DNA of 64,000 bases from Ectopseudomonas guguanensis (GTDB taxonomy: Bacteria; Pseudomonadota; Gammaproteobacteria; Pseudomonadales; Pseudomonadaceae), in the NCBI RefSeq assembly GCF_900104265.1, contig NZ_FNJJ01000006.1, positions 245,470 through 309,469 of the forward strand, written 5' to 3'. Below the pieces are notes generated by a model that was not told the DNA's origin, made no database searches, and saw nothing but the letters and a program-made list of their open reading frames with translations. Both the position numbers and the translations under genes were made by a program. Shown here in pieces: positions 30,385-39,196 of the stretch (within the stretch, counting starts at the first letter, position 1; each line of letters begins with the position of its first letter).

Positions 30385-31713
30385 GTGCGTTCATTGTTCT
30401 GGCGCATCCTGGCGACCTTCTGGCTGGCCATCGCCCTGGTAGCCGGCCTGTCGCTGCTGCTCGGCCGCGCCCTGAATCAGGACGCTTGGATTCTCAGCCT
30501 GCACCCGGGCCTGGATGACCTCGACCGCCAGTGGGTCAAACGCTACGAACAGCAGGGGCCGGCCGCGGCGCAGGACTTTCTCGAACGGCGCAAACGCCAG
30601 TACCGCATCGATACCCAGGTGCTCGGCGAGAGCGGCCAGCAACTGGTCAAGGGCACCTTTCCATCGCGCGCCGCCGCTTTCGAGGCGCGTCACGGCGACG
30701 AGCGCCGCCTGCCCTGGCGCCGCCTGACCGCCGAATACACCAGCCCGCAAAGCGGTGAAAGCTACCTGTTCATCTACCGTATTCCACACCCGGAACTGGC
30801 GGCCTGGCACCGCGGCAGCCTGTTCTGGCCGCTCAGCGCCGTGGCCATCGCCCTGGTGGTGCTGACGCTGTTCAGCCTGATGCTGACGCTGTCGATCACC
30901 CGCCCGCTGGATCGCCTGCGCGGCGCCGTGCACGACCTCGGCCAGACCGCCTACCAGCAGAACAGCCTGGCACGCCTGGCCAGGCGGCGCGACGAACTGG
31001 GCCTGCTGGCCAAGGACTTCAACCGCATGGGCGAACGCCTGCAGGGGCTGATCGGCAGCCAGCGCCAGCTGCTGCGCGACGTGTCCCACGAGCTGCGCTC
31101 ACCCCTGGCGCGCCTGCGCATCGCCCTGGCCCTGGCGGAACGCGCCGACGCCGCCGAGCGGGAGAAACTCTGGCCGCGGCTGAGCCAGGAATGCGATCGG
31201 CTGGAAGCGCTGATCAGCGAGATTCTCGCCCTTGCCCGCCTGGACGCCGACCCGGGCGCTGCCCAGCCAGTCGATCTGCGCGCCCTGCTCGGCAAACTGC
31301 AGGAGGACGCGCGCCTGACCACACCGCAACAATCGCTGCAGATCGACCTCGAGCAGGGAGCGCAACTGGAGGGCTGGCCGGACATGCTCGAGCGTGCGCT
31401 CGACAACCTGCTGCGCAATGCACTGCGCTTCAGCCCACCGAACCAGCCAGTGGTCATCGGCGTGCGGCGCCAGGGGCAGGAGGTTCTGCTCAGCGTGCGC
31501 GATCACGGCCCTGGAGTCGCCAGCGAGCATCTGCAGCAACTGGGCAAGCCCTTCTTTCGCGCGCCGGGCCAGAGCGGTTCCGGCCATGGCCTGGGGCTGG
31601 CCATCGCGCGCCGGGCGGCGCAGCGTCATGGCGGTGAACTGCTGCTGAACAACCACCCCGAAGGCGGCTTCGTCGCCACTCTCAGGCTGCCGGCCAGGCA
31701 GCAGACAGGCTGA
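30385..31713 (+). CDS. CpxA-like sensor histidine kinase
   Basis: This 442-residue inner-membrane kinase has TM1 at about 7-27, a periplasmic domain at about 30-145, TM2 at about 147-170, a HAMP linker, the phosphoacceptor H235 in RDVSHELRSPLARLR, and an ATPase domain with DNLLRNALRFSP (N box), DHGPGVAS (G1) and SGHGLGLAIA (G2). It would phosphorylate the regulator at 29101. Translation starts at a GTG with AGGA upstream. Confidence 0.92.
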   Translation: MRSLFWRILATFWLAIALVAGLSLLLGRALNQDAWILSLHPGLDDLDRQWVKRYEQQGPAAAQDFLERRKRQYRIDTQVLGESGQQLVKGTFPSRAAAFEARHGDERRLPWRRLTAEYTSPQSGESYLFIYRIPHPELAAWHRGSLFWPLSAVAIALVVLTLFSLMLTLSITRPLDRLRGAVHDLGQTAYQQNSLARLARRRDELGLLAKDFNRMGERLQGLIGSQRQLLRDVSHELRSPLARLRIALALAERADAAEREKLWPRLSQECDRLEALISEILALARLDADPGAAQPVDLRALLGKLQEDARLTTPQQSLQIDLEQGAQLEGWPDMLERALDNLLRNALRFSPPNQPVVIGVRRQGQEVLLSVRDHGPGVASEHLQQLGKPFFRAPGQSGSGHGLGLAIARRAAQRHGGELLLNNHPEGGFVATLRLPARQQTG

Positions 31714-31724
31714 GGCGCGCCGGC

Positions 31725-32285
31725 TCACCCCTGCCAGGCGCTGACGAAATCCTCGACGCTGACTTCCGGGGCGCGGCGCAGCTCGCGTTCCGGTGTACCA
31801 AGGTAGAGATAGGCGATGATCTGCTCGTCCGCTGCCAGGCCCAGCCCTCTGGCCACATGGGCATTGTAGGCCATATCACCGGTACGCCAGACCGCGCCGA
31901 TACCCTGGGCGTGGGCGGCGAGCAGGATGCCATGGGCGGCGCAACCGGCGGCGATCACCTGTTCGGACGCAGGCACCTTGGGATGAGCCTGCACGCGGGC
32001 GATCACCACCACCAGCAGCGGCGCACGCATGGGCATGCCGCGGGCCTTGAGCAATTTTTCTTCCGGCGCCTGGGCATCGGCTGCCAGCAACGCGTCGGCG
32101 AACAGCTCGCCCATGCGCTCACGCGCCGCCCCCTCGACCGTCAGAAAACGCCAGGGGCGCAACTGGCCATGATCCGGCGCACGCAACGCCGCGCGAAACA
32201 GCAGCTCACGTTGCGCCGCATCCGGAGCCGGGTCGACCAGGCGAGGAACGGAAACACGGTTGAGCAGAGCGTCGAGAGCCTCCAT
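31725..32285 (-). CDS. Nitroreductase family protein (YdjA-like)
   Basis: This 186-residue flavoprotein matches the short nitroreductases such as E. coli YdjA: RAPDHGQLRPWRFLTVEG, PLLVVVIARV, AAGCAAHGILLAAHAQGIGAVWRTG and a C-terminal YLGTPE segment, which bind FMN and NAD(P)H. The start at 32285 aligns with homologues. It is convergent with the Cpx-like kinase. The natural substrate is not known. Confidence 0.9.
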   Translation of the reverse strand: MEALDALLNRVSVPRLVDPAPDAAQRELLFRAALRAPDHGQLRPWRFLTVEGAARERMGELFADALLAADAQAPEEKLLKARGMPMRAPLLVVVIARVQAHPKVPASEQVIAAGCAAHGILLAAHAQGIGAVWRTGDMAYNAHVARGLGLAADEQIIAYLYLGTPERELRRAPEVSVEDFVSAWQG

Positions 32286-32405
32286 CGGCCACCTCCAAAA
32301 CAAAGATGGCGCATTCTCGATGCTGCAAGCTGCACGCTGCAAGCTGACCGATGCACACACTCGGATGTCGCAAGCCCGTGAAGCCTGCAATCGAGGGATC
32401 GCTGC

Positions 32406-32426
32406 CCCGGATTGCATCCGGGCTAC
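32406..32426. repeat. REP-like hairpin, TAGCCCGGAT family
   Basis: CCCGGATTGCATCCGGGCTAC is an inverted copy of the hairpin at 22078-22097, located between the nitroreductase start and the end of the YkgJ-family gene. Confidence 0.6.
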
Positions 32427-32446
32427 GGGCCAGCCTGCAGCCGCCG

Positions 32447-32818
32447 TCAGGCTACCCGGTCAGGCGATATCACCGGCTGCACCGGCGGCGTCAGCGGCGG
32501 CAGGCCATGGGCCTTGCGCGCATCGTCGCAGCGCGGATTGTGCACGCCGTTTTCCCAGGATGCCTCGAACTCGCGGCAACTGCTCGAACGCTGTTCGTAC
32601 ATGGTGCAGCGCACGCCACAACCGACATCGCCCAGCAGCTGGGTGCAGCGCGCCGGCTTGCTCTCGGTACCACGCATGGCAACGTAGTGGGGGCTGATCT
32701 GGATGACCTGCTCGTCCGGAACGCTACCGCCCGCGGATTGGCACTCGCCCCAGAAAAAGGACACACGAAAGAACGCGCAGCAGGCGCCGCACGTAAGGCA
32801 GGGATTGGCTTCGGACAT
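32447..32818 (-). CDS. YkgJ family cysteine-cluster protein
   Basis: This 123-residue protein has the cysteine pattern CLTCGACCAFF at the N-terminus and later CTQLLGDVGCGVRCTMYEQR and CREFE, the eight-cysteine Fe/Zn-binding arrangement of the family. Function is unknown; a metal cluster is inferred from the pattern. A GAGG ribosome site precedes the ATG at 32818. Confidence 0.88.
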   Translation of the reverse strand: MSEANPCLTCGACCAFFRVSFFWGECQSAGGSVPDEQVIQISPHYVAMRGTESKPARCTQLLGDVGCGVRCTMYEQRSSSCREFEASWENGVHNPRCDDARKAHGLPPLTPPVQPVISPDRVA

Positions 32819-32906
32819 TTGAGGAGGACTCGGAAACCGGCGGACGCCGGCAACTGGCGGCTATTCTATGCTTGGCCTTACGCTTGTAAAGCCCTTCACC
32901 GGGCAC

Positions 32907-33040
32907 GTGTGAAAACTACTGCGCTCGGCCAGGCTGCGTTGAAAACAGGCTCGTGCGCGAGTCCGATCAAAATGCTCATTTACAGGCGCTTCCTCGCCTG
33001 CTTTTGCCTTGCCTGACCTTCGCTCGCTACGTTTTCACAC
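32907..33040. repeat. MITE-like element with perfect 10-bp terminal inverted repeats
   Basis: GTGTGAAAAC at 32907-32916 and GTTTTCACAC at 33031-33040 are perfect inverted termini around 114 bases with no coding capacity. The inside includes GCGTTGAAAACAGGC and the stretch GCTCATTTACAGGCG, which resemble interspersed repeats I associate with pseudomonads (memory, unchecked). It lies 77 bases before trkH and could supply or disturb its promoter. Confidence 0.6.
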
Positions 33041-33117
33041 AGCCCGGATGCAGCGGTTTACAGCCGCCCGTGCGCAGGTAGAATGGCGCATTTTTACAAC
33101 CCGCCAGAGCCCCCCAC

Positions 33118-34572
33118 ATGGCCTTGCCGACGCTGCGCATCATCGGTTTCATCATCGGCATTTTCCTGATTACCCTGGCGGTCAGCATGGCTATTCCCAT
33201 GCTGACCCTGCTGATCTTCGAGCACCCGGAAGATCTCACTGCCTTCCTATGGTCCAGCCTGATTACCCTGGTGGCCGGTCTTGCTCTGGTGATTCCCGGT
33301 CGTCCGCAGAACGCGCAGCTGCGCCCGCGCGACATGTATCTGCTGACCACGGGCAGCTGGACCCTGGTCTGCGCTTTCGCCGCCCTGCCGCTGATGTTGA
33401 TCGCCCATATCAGCTATACCGATGCGGTATTCGAGACCATGTCGGGTATCACCACGACCGGTTCGACCGTACTGACCGGCCTGGACAGCATGTCACCCGG
33501 CATCCTGATCTGGCGCTCGATGCTGCAATGGCTGGGTGGCATCGGCTTCATCGGCATGGCGGTGGCGATTCTGCCGCTGCTGCGCGTCGGTGGCATGCGC
33601 CTGTTCCAGACCGAATCCTCGGACTGGGGCGAGAAGGTCATGCCGCGTTCGCATATGGCCGCCAAGTATCTGCTACTGGTCTACGTGGCGATCACCCTGC
33701 TCGGCGTGCTGGCTTACTGGGCGGCGGGGATGGAACCCTTCGATGCGCTGAACCACGCGATGACATCGATCTCCACCGGCGGTTACTCCACCTCCGACTC
33801 CTCTCTGGCGCACTGGCCGCAACCGGCCGTGCACTGGACGGCCGTGGTGTTGATGCTGCTCGGCGGCATGCCGTTCATGCTCTATGTCGCCTTCGTGCGC
33901 GGTAATCGCCAGGCGCTGTTCAGGGATCATCAGGTGCGCGGCTTCATCGGCTTTCTGCTGCTCACCTGGCTAGTGTTCGGCACCTGGCTGTGGCTCAACT
34001 CGGACTACGCCTGGCTCGATGCCGTGCGTGTCGTCGCGGTCAACGTCACCTCGGTGGTCACCACCACCGGCTTCGCCCTCGGCGACTACACCACCTGGGG
34101 CAGCTTCGCGGTGCTGCTGTTCTTCTACCTGACCTTCGTCGGCGGCTGTTCCGGGTCCACCTCCGGCGGCCTGAAGATCTTCCGCTTCCAGGTCGCCTAC
34201 GTGCTGCTCAAGGCCAACCTGATGCAGCTGGTGCACCCTCGCGCGGTGATCAAGCAGCAGTACAACAACCACAACCTGGATGAGGAGATCGTTCGCTCGC
34301 TGATCACTTTCTCCTTCTTCTTCACCATCACCATCGGCGTGCTGGCCCTGGCCCTGACCCTGGTCGGCCTGGACTGGGTCACCGCGCTGACCGGCGCCGC
34401 CACCGCGGTGTGCAACGTCGGCCCGGGGCTGGGTCCGATCATCGGCCCGGCCGGCAACTTCGCCAGCCTGCCGGATTCGGCCAAGTGGCTGCTGAGCCTG
34501 GGCATGTTGCTCGGCCGTCTGGAAATTCTGACCGTGCTGGTGCTGGTCACCCGCAGTTTCTGGAAGCACTGA
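33118..34572 (+). CDS. TrkH-type potassium uptake protein, first of a tandem pair
   Basis: This 484-residue inner-membrane subunit conducts K+ in the Trk system, gated by cytosolic TrkA, which is not encoded nearby. Four pore-loop filters are seen as GITTTGSTV, SISTGGYST, VTTTGFAL and CNVGPGLGP, each with the key glycine. The protein has the usual 10-12 membrane spans. It is followed three bases later by a second trkH of equal length, so both are likely in one transcript. Confidence 0.94.
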   Translation: MALPTLRIIGFIIGIFLITLAVSMAIPMLTLLIFEHPEDLTAFLWSSLITLVAGLALVIPGRPQNAQLRPRDMYLLTTGSWTLVCAFAALPLMLIAHISYTDAVFETMSGITTTGSTVLTGLDSMSPGILIWRSMLQWLGGIGFIGMAVAILPLLRVGGMRLFQTESSDWGEKVMPRSHMAAKYLLLVYVAITLLGVLAYWAAGMEPFDALNHAMTSISTGGYSTSDSSLAHWPQPAVHWTAVVLMLLGGMPFMLYVAFVRGNRQALFRDHQVRGFIGFLLLTWLVFGTWLWLNSDYAWLDAVRVVAVNVTSVVTTTGFALGDYTTWGSFAVLLFFYLTFVGGCSGSTSGGLKIFRFQVAYVLLKANLMQLVHPRAVIKQQYNNHNLDEEIVRSLITFSFFFTITIGVLALALTLVGLDWVTALTGAATAVCNVGPGLGPIIGPAGNFASLPDSAKWLLSLGMLLGRLEILTVLVLVTRSFWKH

Positions 34573-34575
34573 CCG

Positions 34576-36030
34576 ATGCCTCTGTCCAGCCTGCGCATCT
34601 TCGCCTTCATCAACGGCATCTTCCTCGTCACCCTGGCGCTGAGCATGCTGGTGCCGGTACTCACCCTGTTGATCTTCGAGCAGCCACAGGGCATCAATGC
34701 CTTTCTCTGGTCGAGCCTGATCACCGCGCTCGTCGGCATCGCCATGATCGCTCAGGGCAGGCCCCAGCAAACGCAACTGCGCCCGCGCGACATGTACATG
34801 CTGACGGTATCGAGCTGGGTGATGGTGTCGATCTTCGCCGCCCTGCCGTTCATCTTCGCCGAGCGTGCGAGCATTACCGACGCCTATTTCGAGAGCATGT
34901 CCGGCATCACGGCGACCGGTGCCACGGTCTTCAGCGGCCTGGACGACATGTCGCCCGGTACGCTGATCTGGCGCTCGCTGCTGCATTGGCTGGGCGGCAT
35001 CGGCTTCATCGGCATGGCCGTGGCGATCCTGCCGATGCTGCGCATCGGTGGCATGCGCCTGTTCCAGACCGAGTCGTCGGACCGCTCGGAGAAGGTCATG
35101 CCGCGCTCGCACATGGTTGCCAAGTACATGGTGCTGGCTTATGTCGGCCTCAGCACACTCGCCGTGCTGGCTTTCTGGCTGGCAGGCATGGGGCTGTTCG
35201 ACGCGATCAACCACGCCATGTCCGCCATCGCCACGGGCGGCTTCTCCACCTCCGATTCCTCCCTGGGCAAGTGGCAGGCACCGGCCATTCACTGGGTCGC
35301 GGTGCTGGTGATGGTGCTGGGCAGCCTGCCCTTCGTGCTCTACGTCAGCACCCTGCGCGGCAACTACCGTGCGCTGCTGCGCGACGCCCAGGTGCGCGGC
35401 TTTCTGCTGTTGCTGATCGGCAGCTGGTGCGTGCTGGCGGGGTGGAAATGGCTGACCACCGACCTTCACTGGCTCGATGCGCTGCGCCTGGTCGCTGTGA
35501 ACATCACCTCGATCATGACCACCACCGGCTTCGCCGTCGGCGATTACCACCTGTGGGGCCCCTTCGCCAGCATGATGTTCTTCTACCTCGGCTTCGTCGG
35601 CGGCTGCTCCGGCTCCACCGCGGGCGGCCTGAAGATCTTCCGCTTCCAGGTGGCCTACATCCTGCTCAAGGCCAACCTCAAGCAGCTCATCCATCCGCGC
35701 GCGGTGATCAAGCAGCAGTACAACCGCCATCGGCTGGACGAAGACATCGTGCGCTCGATTCTGGCCTTCGCCTTCTTCTACACCATCACCATCGCCACCC
35801 TGGCGCTGGCCGTGGCCATGTGCGGTGTGGACTGGATCACCGCCCTGACCGGCGCCGCGGCTATGGTGTCCGGGGTCGGTCCCGGCATGGGCGAGATGGT
35901 CGGCCCGGCCGGCAACTACGCCACCCTGCCCGACCTGGCCAAATGGCTGCTGAGTTTCGGCATGCTGCTCGGGCGCCTGGAAATCCTAACCGTACTGGTG
36001 CTGCTGTTCCCGGCCTTCTGGCGCCACTGA
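34576..36030 (+). CDS. TrkH-type potassium uptake protein, second of a tandem pair
   Basis: Also 484 residues and collinear with the preceding gene throughout, including FRFQVAY(V/I)LLKANL and HPRAVIKQQYN. Its filters read GITATGATV, AIATGGFST, MTTTGFAV and SGVGPGMGE, so filters 1, 2 and 4 differ from the first copy. The pair looks like an old tandem duplication that diverged. The two may differ in ion affinity or selectivity, but nothing in the sequence proves it. Confidence 0.94.
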   Translation: MPLSSLRIFAFINGIFLVTLALSMLVPVLTLLIFEQPQGINAFLWSSLITALVGIAMIAQGRPQQTQLRPRDMYMLTVSSWVMVSIFAALPFIFAERASITDAYFESMSGITATGATVFSGLDDMSPGTLIWRSLLHWLGGIGFIGMAVAILPMLRIGGMRLFQTESSDRSEKVMPRSHMVAKYMVLAYVGLSTLAVLAFWLAGMGLFDAINHAMSAIATGGFSTSDSSLGKWQAPAIHWVAVLVMVLGSLPFVLYVSTLRGNYRALLRDAQVRGFLLLLIGSWCVLAGWKWLTTDLHWLDALRLVAVNITSIMTTTGFAVGDYHLWGPFASMMFFYLGFVGGCSGSTAGGLKIFRFQVAYILLKANLKQLIHPRAVIKQQYNRHRLDEDIVRSILAFAFFYTITIATLALAVAMCGVDWITALTGAAAMVSGVGPGMGEMVGPAGNYATLPDLAKWLLSFGMLLGRLEILTVLVLLFPAFWRH

Positions 36031-36048
36031 AGCGCGGTTCGCCCCGAC

Positions 36049-37062
36049 TCAGCCGGCCAGCCCGCGGCGGCTGCGGTACTCGCCAGGCGTTTCACCGAAC
36101 CAGCGGCGAAAGGCCCGGAAGAAGTTGCTGGGGTCAGCAAAGCCCAGCAGGTAGGCGACCTCCAGCAGCGTCAGGTCGACCTGCCCGAGATATTGCTCGG
36201 CCAGCTCGCGACGGGTGTCGTCGAGCAGTTGCTGATAGCTGGTGCCCTCTTCCTGCAGGCGCCGCTGCAGGGTGCGTTGCGACAGATGCAGGGTCTGCGC
36301 CACTGCCTCGCGCCGCGGCTCGCCCTGGGGCAGCAGGCGACACAGCACCTGACGCGCCTGATGGGTGACGCGACTGCTGCAGAAGCGCGCCAGATACTCG
36401 CCGGCAAAACGATCGTGCAGTTGCGCCAGCGCCTCGTTGGCGCTGGGCAACGGCGCCTCCAGATCGGCACGCTCGAAGATCAGCCCATAATGCTCGGCGT
36501 TGAATCTGAGCGGCGCCTGGAACACCTGCTGATAGGGCGCCAGATCGGCCGGCGCCGGGCCCTGCAGACGAATCTCGCGCGGCCGTATGGGCTTGCCGGT
36601 CATCCAGCGGCAGAACGCCAGGCAGTAGGCCAGCGATGCTTCGGCGCTCTGCCGGGCCGGCGGCAGGCGGTCACCGTGGATCGCCAGGGTCAACGCATAG
36701 CCGTCGGGTTGCGCGAGGAAATTCAGATCCGCCCCTTCGCCGATGATGCGCTGATAGCGCACCAGGCGGGTGAAGCCGTCGCGCAGATTGCGGCTGGACA
36801 TCAGCGCGTACCCCACCACATGGAAGGACGCCGGCCGCACCACCTGCGCCATGTTCAGGCCGATGGCCGGGTTGCCCGACAGTGCCACGGCGCGTTGCCA
36901 GAGACGGGTCATGCCGTCCTGCGGGAAGCGCGCGTCCGGGTCGTTCAAGGCGGCATAGTCCATGTCCAGCTCGGCGAACAGGCTGACGCAGTCGACGCCG
37001 CCCAGCTCCAGCGCCTGCACGATGGCCAGTGCCCAGTTGGAAGATGTGGTTCTTTCGCTCAT
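36049..37062 (-). CDS. AraC-family transcriptional regulator with arabinose-binding-like N-terminal domain
   Basis: This 337-residue protein has the N-terminal ligand domain seen in OruR/ArgR-like pseudomonad activators (GLNMAQVVRPASFHVVGYALMSS) and a C-terminal double helix-turn-helix (VAQTLHLSQRTLQRRLQEEG, then LLEVAYLLGFADPSNFFRAFRRW). I start at 37062 (MSERTTSSNW); the frame runs on to 37542 but overlaps the next gene on the other strand. It is convergent with the second trkH. The effector is unknown. Confidence 0.9.
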   Translation of the reverse strand: MSERTTSSNWALAIVQALELGGVDCVSLFAELDMDYAALNDPDARFPQDGMTRLWQRAVALSGNPAIGLNMAQVVRPASFHVVGYALMSSRNLRDGFTRLVRYQRIIGEGADLNFLAQPDGYALTLAIHGDRLPPARQSAEASLAYCLAFCRWMTGKPIRPREIRLQGPAPADLAPYQQVFQAPLRFNAEHYGLIFERADLEAPLPSANEALAQLHDRFAGEYLARFCSSRVTHQARQVLCRLLPQGEPRREAVAQTLHLSQRTLQRRLQEEGTSYQQLLDDTRRELAEQYLGQVDLTLLEVAYLLGFADPSNFFRAFRRWFGETPGEYRSRRGLAG

Positions 37063-37191
37063 CGTCTTGTTCTTGTGATCAATCAGCAAGGCCATGGTTG
37101 GCGGCGCAAGGATACTAGACTGGCACCTTAAGTCAGTGGCCTGCGCGGACAGCGCCGTTACACTGACGCTGACAATAACAGGAGGTGCGCC

Positions 37192-37509
37192 ATGACCGCC
37201 CGGACCACCGAACGCTACCAGAGCTTCGCCGAGTTCTACCCCTATTACCTGCAGGAACACAGCAACCCGGTCTGCCGCCGCCTGCACTATGTCGGCAGCC
37301 TGCTGGTGCTGGCGATCCTCGCCTACGCCCTGCTCACCCAACAATGGCTGTGGCTGCTGGCCATGCCGCTGGCCGGTTATGGCTTCGCCTGGATCGGCCA
37401 TTTCGTGTTCGAGAAGAACCGCCCGGCGACCTTCGACTATCCCCTGTACAGCCTGATGGGCGACTGGGTGATGCTCAAGGACGCCTTGACCGGACGGATT
37501 CGCTTCTAA
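37192..37509 (+). CDS. Mpo1-like/DUF962 membrane protein
   Basis: This 105-residue protein has two membrane segments (about 34-50 and 52-72) and the family histidines HSNPVCRRLHYVGS and WIGHFVFEKNRPATF. Yeast Mpo1 is an Fe(II) dioxygenase in 2-hydroxy fatty acid alpha-oxidation; the bacterial role is untested. An AGGAGG ribosome site stands before the ATG at 37192. Confidence 0.88.
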   Translation: MTARTTERYQSFAEFYPYYLQEHSNPVCRRLHYVGSLLVLAILAYALLTQQWLWLLAMPLAGYGFAWIGHFVFEKNRPATFDYPLYSLMGDWVMLKDALTGRIRF

Positions 37510-37753
37510 CCACCGCGCGGGGTGCGCCTCACGCACCCCCATGCGTTACAACGCCAGCGCTGCGCACCGTTCTCCCTGCCGGCTGACGGCAGACCGCTTG
37601 CCATTGCTTTGGCGCCACTCGGCGGGCGCGCTTGGCTGGCCGTGCCCCCTTGGTTATGATCCCCGCCCAACGAGCCTCTGGCTCAGGTCTTGCAGACCAC
37701 CTTCGAGCGTCCGACAAGAGACGTCAGAATTCCAGCAGGGACAGTTCCAGCAG

Positions 37754-39142
37754 ATGAAGCCAGCAACCACAAGCCGTGCCAACGGGCTGCCGACGCCGCC
37801 GTTGCGCGAATACTATTCGCGCGTACTGGCCTATATCGCCACGGCCGCCAGCATCGCCGCCGGTACCTACGTGGGACATTTCTCTTACGACATCCTGTGG
37901 ATGGTGCCCTACGCCCTGCTCTATCCCCATCTGGCGCACAACCTCAGCCGCCGCTTCAAACGCGACCACCCACAACAGACCGACCTCGCCCTGCTGTTCA
38001 TCGACGCCCTGCATGCCGGGGCGTCCTGCGTGCTGCTGGGCTTCTCCGTCGTGCCCAGCCTGATGTTCCTGCTGACGCTGTGTTTCAGCGCCCTGGTCAT
38101 GGGCGGCCTGCGCTATCTGGGCCTGTCGCTGCTGGTGGCCGGCAGCGGCGCGGCGCTGTGCGCAGCGCTGGTGGAGGTGCAGCCCAATCCCGAAACCCCG
38201 ACCCTGGTGGCGCTGGTCAGCATTCTCTTCGCCACCCTGTACATCTGCATCACCGCCTATTTCGTCAACCAGCAGGGCCTGCGCCTGGCCCAGGTGCGCA
38301 GCGAGATCAAGCGCGAGCAGGAAAAGGCCGCGCGGCTGGCACGCAACCTGGCCAAGTACCTGTCGCCACAGGTCTGGGAGTCGATCTTCACCGGCAAGAA
38401 GAGCGTGCGCCTGGAAACCCAGCGCAAGAAGCTCACGGTGTTCTTCTCCGACATCAAGGGCTTCACCGAACTGTCCGAAGAGCTGGAAGCCGAGGCACTG
38501 ACCGACCTGCTCAACACCTACCTCAACGAAATGTCGAAGATCTGCCTGAAATACGGCGGCACCATCGACAAGTTCATCGGCGACTGCGTGATGGTGTTCT
38601 TCGGCGACCCGAGCAGCAACGGCGCCAAGAAGGATGCGGTAGCCGCTGTTTCCATGGCCATCGCCATGCGCAAGCACATGAAGGTGCTGCGCCAGCAATG
38701 GCGAGCCCAGGGCATCACCAAGCCGCTGGAAATCCGCATGGGCCTCAACACCGGTTATTGCACGGTGGGCAACTTCGGCGCCGACACGCGCATGGACTAC
38801 ACCATCATCGGCCGCGACGTGAACCTCGCCAGCCGCCTGGAGAGCGCCGCGGAGTCGGGCGAGATCCTGATCTCCCACGAGACCTATTCGCTGGTCAAGG
38901 ACGTGATCATGTGCCGCGACAAGGGCCAGATTGCCGTCAAGGGTTTCACCCGCCCGGTGCAGATCTACCAGGTGGTGGACTTCCGCCGCGATCTGGGTGC
39001 CACCTCCAGCTACGTCGAGCACGAGCTGCCGGGTTTCTCCATGTACCTGGACACCAACGGCATCCAGAACTTCGACAAGGAACGGGTGATCCAGGCGCTC
39101 AACCAGGCCGCCGAGAAGCTGCGCGACAAGGTCATTCTTTAA
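37754..39142 (+). CDS. cyaB: Class III adenylate cyclase CyaB with MASE2 domain
   Basis: This 462-residue protein makes cAMP, which feeds the Vfr regulon in pseudomonads. An N-terminal MASE2 domain with about six membrane segments (residues 20-190) is followed by the catalytic domain: KKLTVFFSDIKGFTELSE with a metal aspartate and the adenine-selecting lysine, GDCVMVFFGDP with the second aspartate, and VNLASRLESA with the transition-state asparagine/arginine. Size and order match P. aeruginosa CyaB. I chose the ATG at 37754; the longer frame to 37541 is unlikely. Confidence 0.93.
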   Translation: MKPATTSRANGLPTPPLREYYSRVLAYIATAASIAAGTYVGHFSYDILWMVPYALLYPHLAHNLSRRFKRDHPQQTDLALLFIDALHAGASCVLLGFSVVPSLMFLLTLCFSALVMGGLRYLGLSLLVAGSGAALCAALVEVQPNPETPTLVALVSILFATLYICITAYFVNQQGLRLAQVRSEIKREQEKAARLARNLAKYLSPQVWESIFTGKKSVRLETQRKKLTVFFSDIKGFTELSEELEAEALTDLLNTYLNEMSKICLKYGGTIDKFIGDCVMVFFGDPSSNGAKKDAVAAVSMAIAMRKHMKVLRQQWRAQGITKPLEIRMGLNTGYCTVGNFGADTRMDYTIIGRDVNLASRLESAAESGEILISHETYSLVKDVIMCRDKGQIAVKGFTRPVQIYQVVDFRRDLGATSSYVEHELPGFSMYLDTNGIQNFDKERVIQALNQAAEKLRDKVIL

Positions 39143-39164
39143 GGTCCGCGTGCAGCCCGTTCGC

Positions 39165-39187
39165 GTAGGGTGCGCCATGCGCACCGA
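39165..39187. repeat. REP-like unit, GTAGGGTGCGC family
   Basis: GTAGGGTGCGCCATGCGCAC plus CGA, directly after cyaB, matches the units of the pair at 42037-42128. Confidence 0.6.
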
Positions 39188-39196
39188 GAAAACCCG

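Noticed and set aside
33970..35730. A 586-codon minus-strand frame across both trkH genes
   Set aside because: Its two halves resemble each other only because the trkH genes are paralogous; it is an antisense shadow.
34410..36368. A 652-codon plus-strand frame over the second trkH
   Set aside because: Frame-shifted shadow of trkH, rich in arginine and histidine, running into the AraC gene.
37063..37542. Upstream extension of the AraC gene at 36049
   Set aside because: It overlaps the DUF962 gene on the other strand and has arginine-rich nonsense content; the start at 37062 fits the family.
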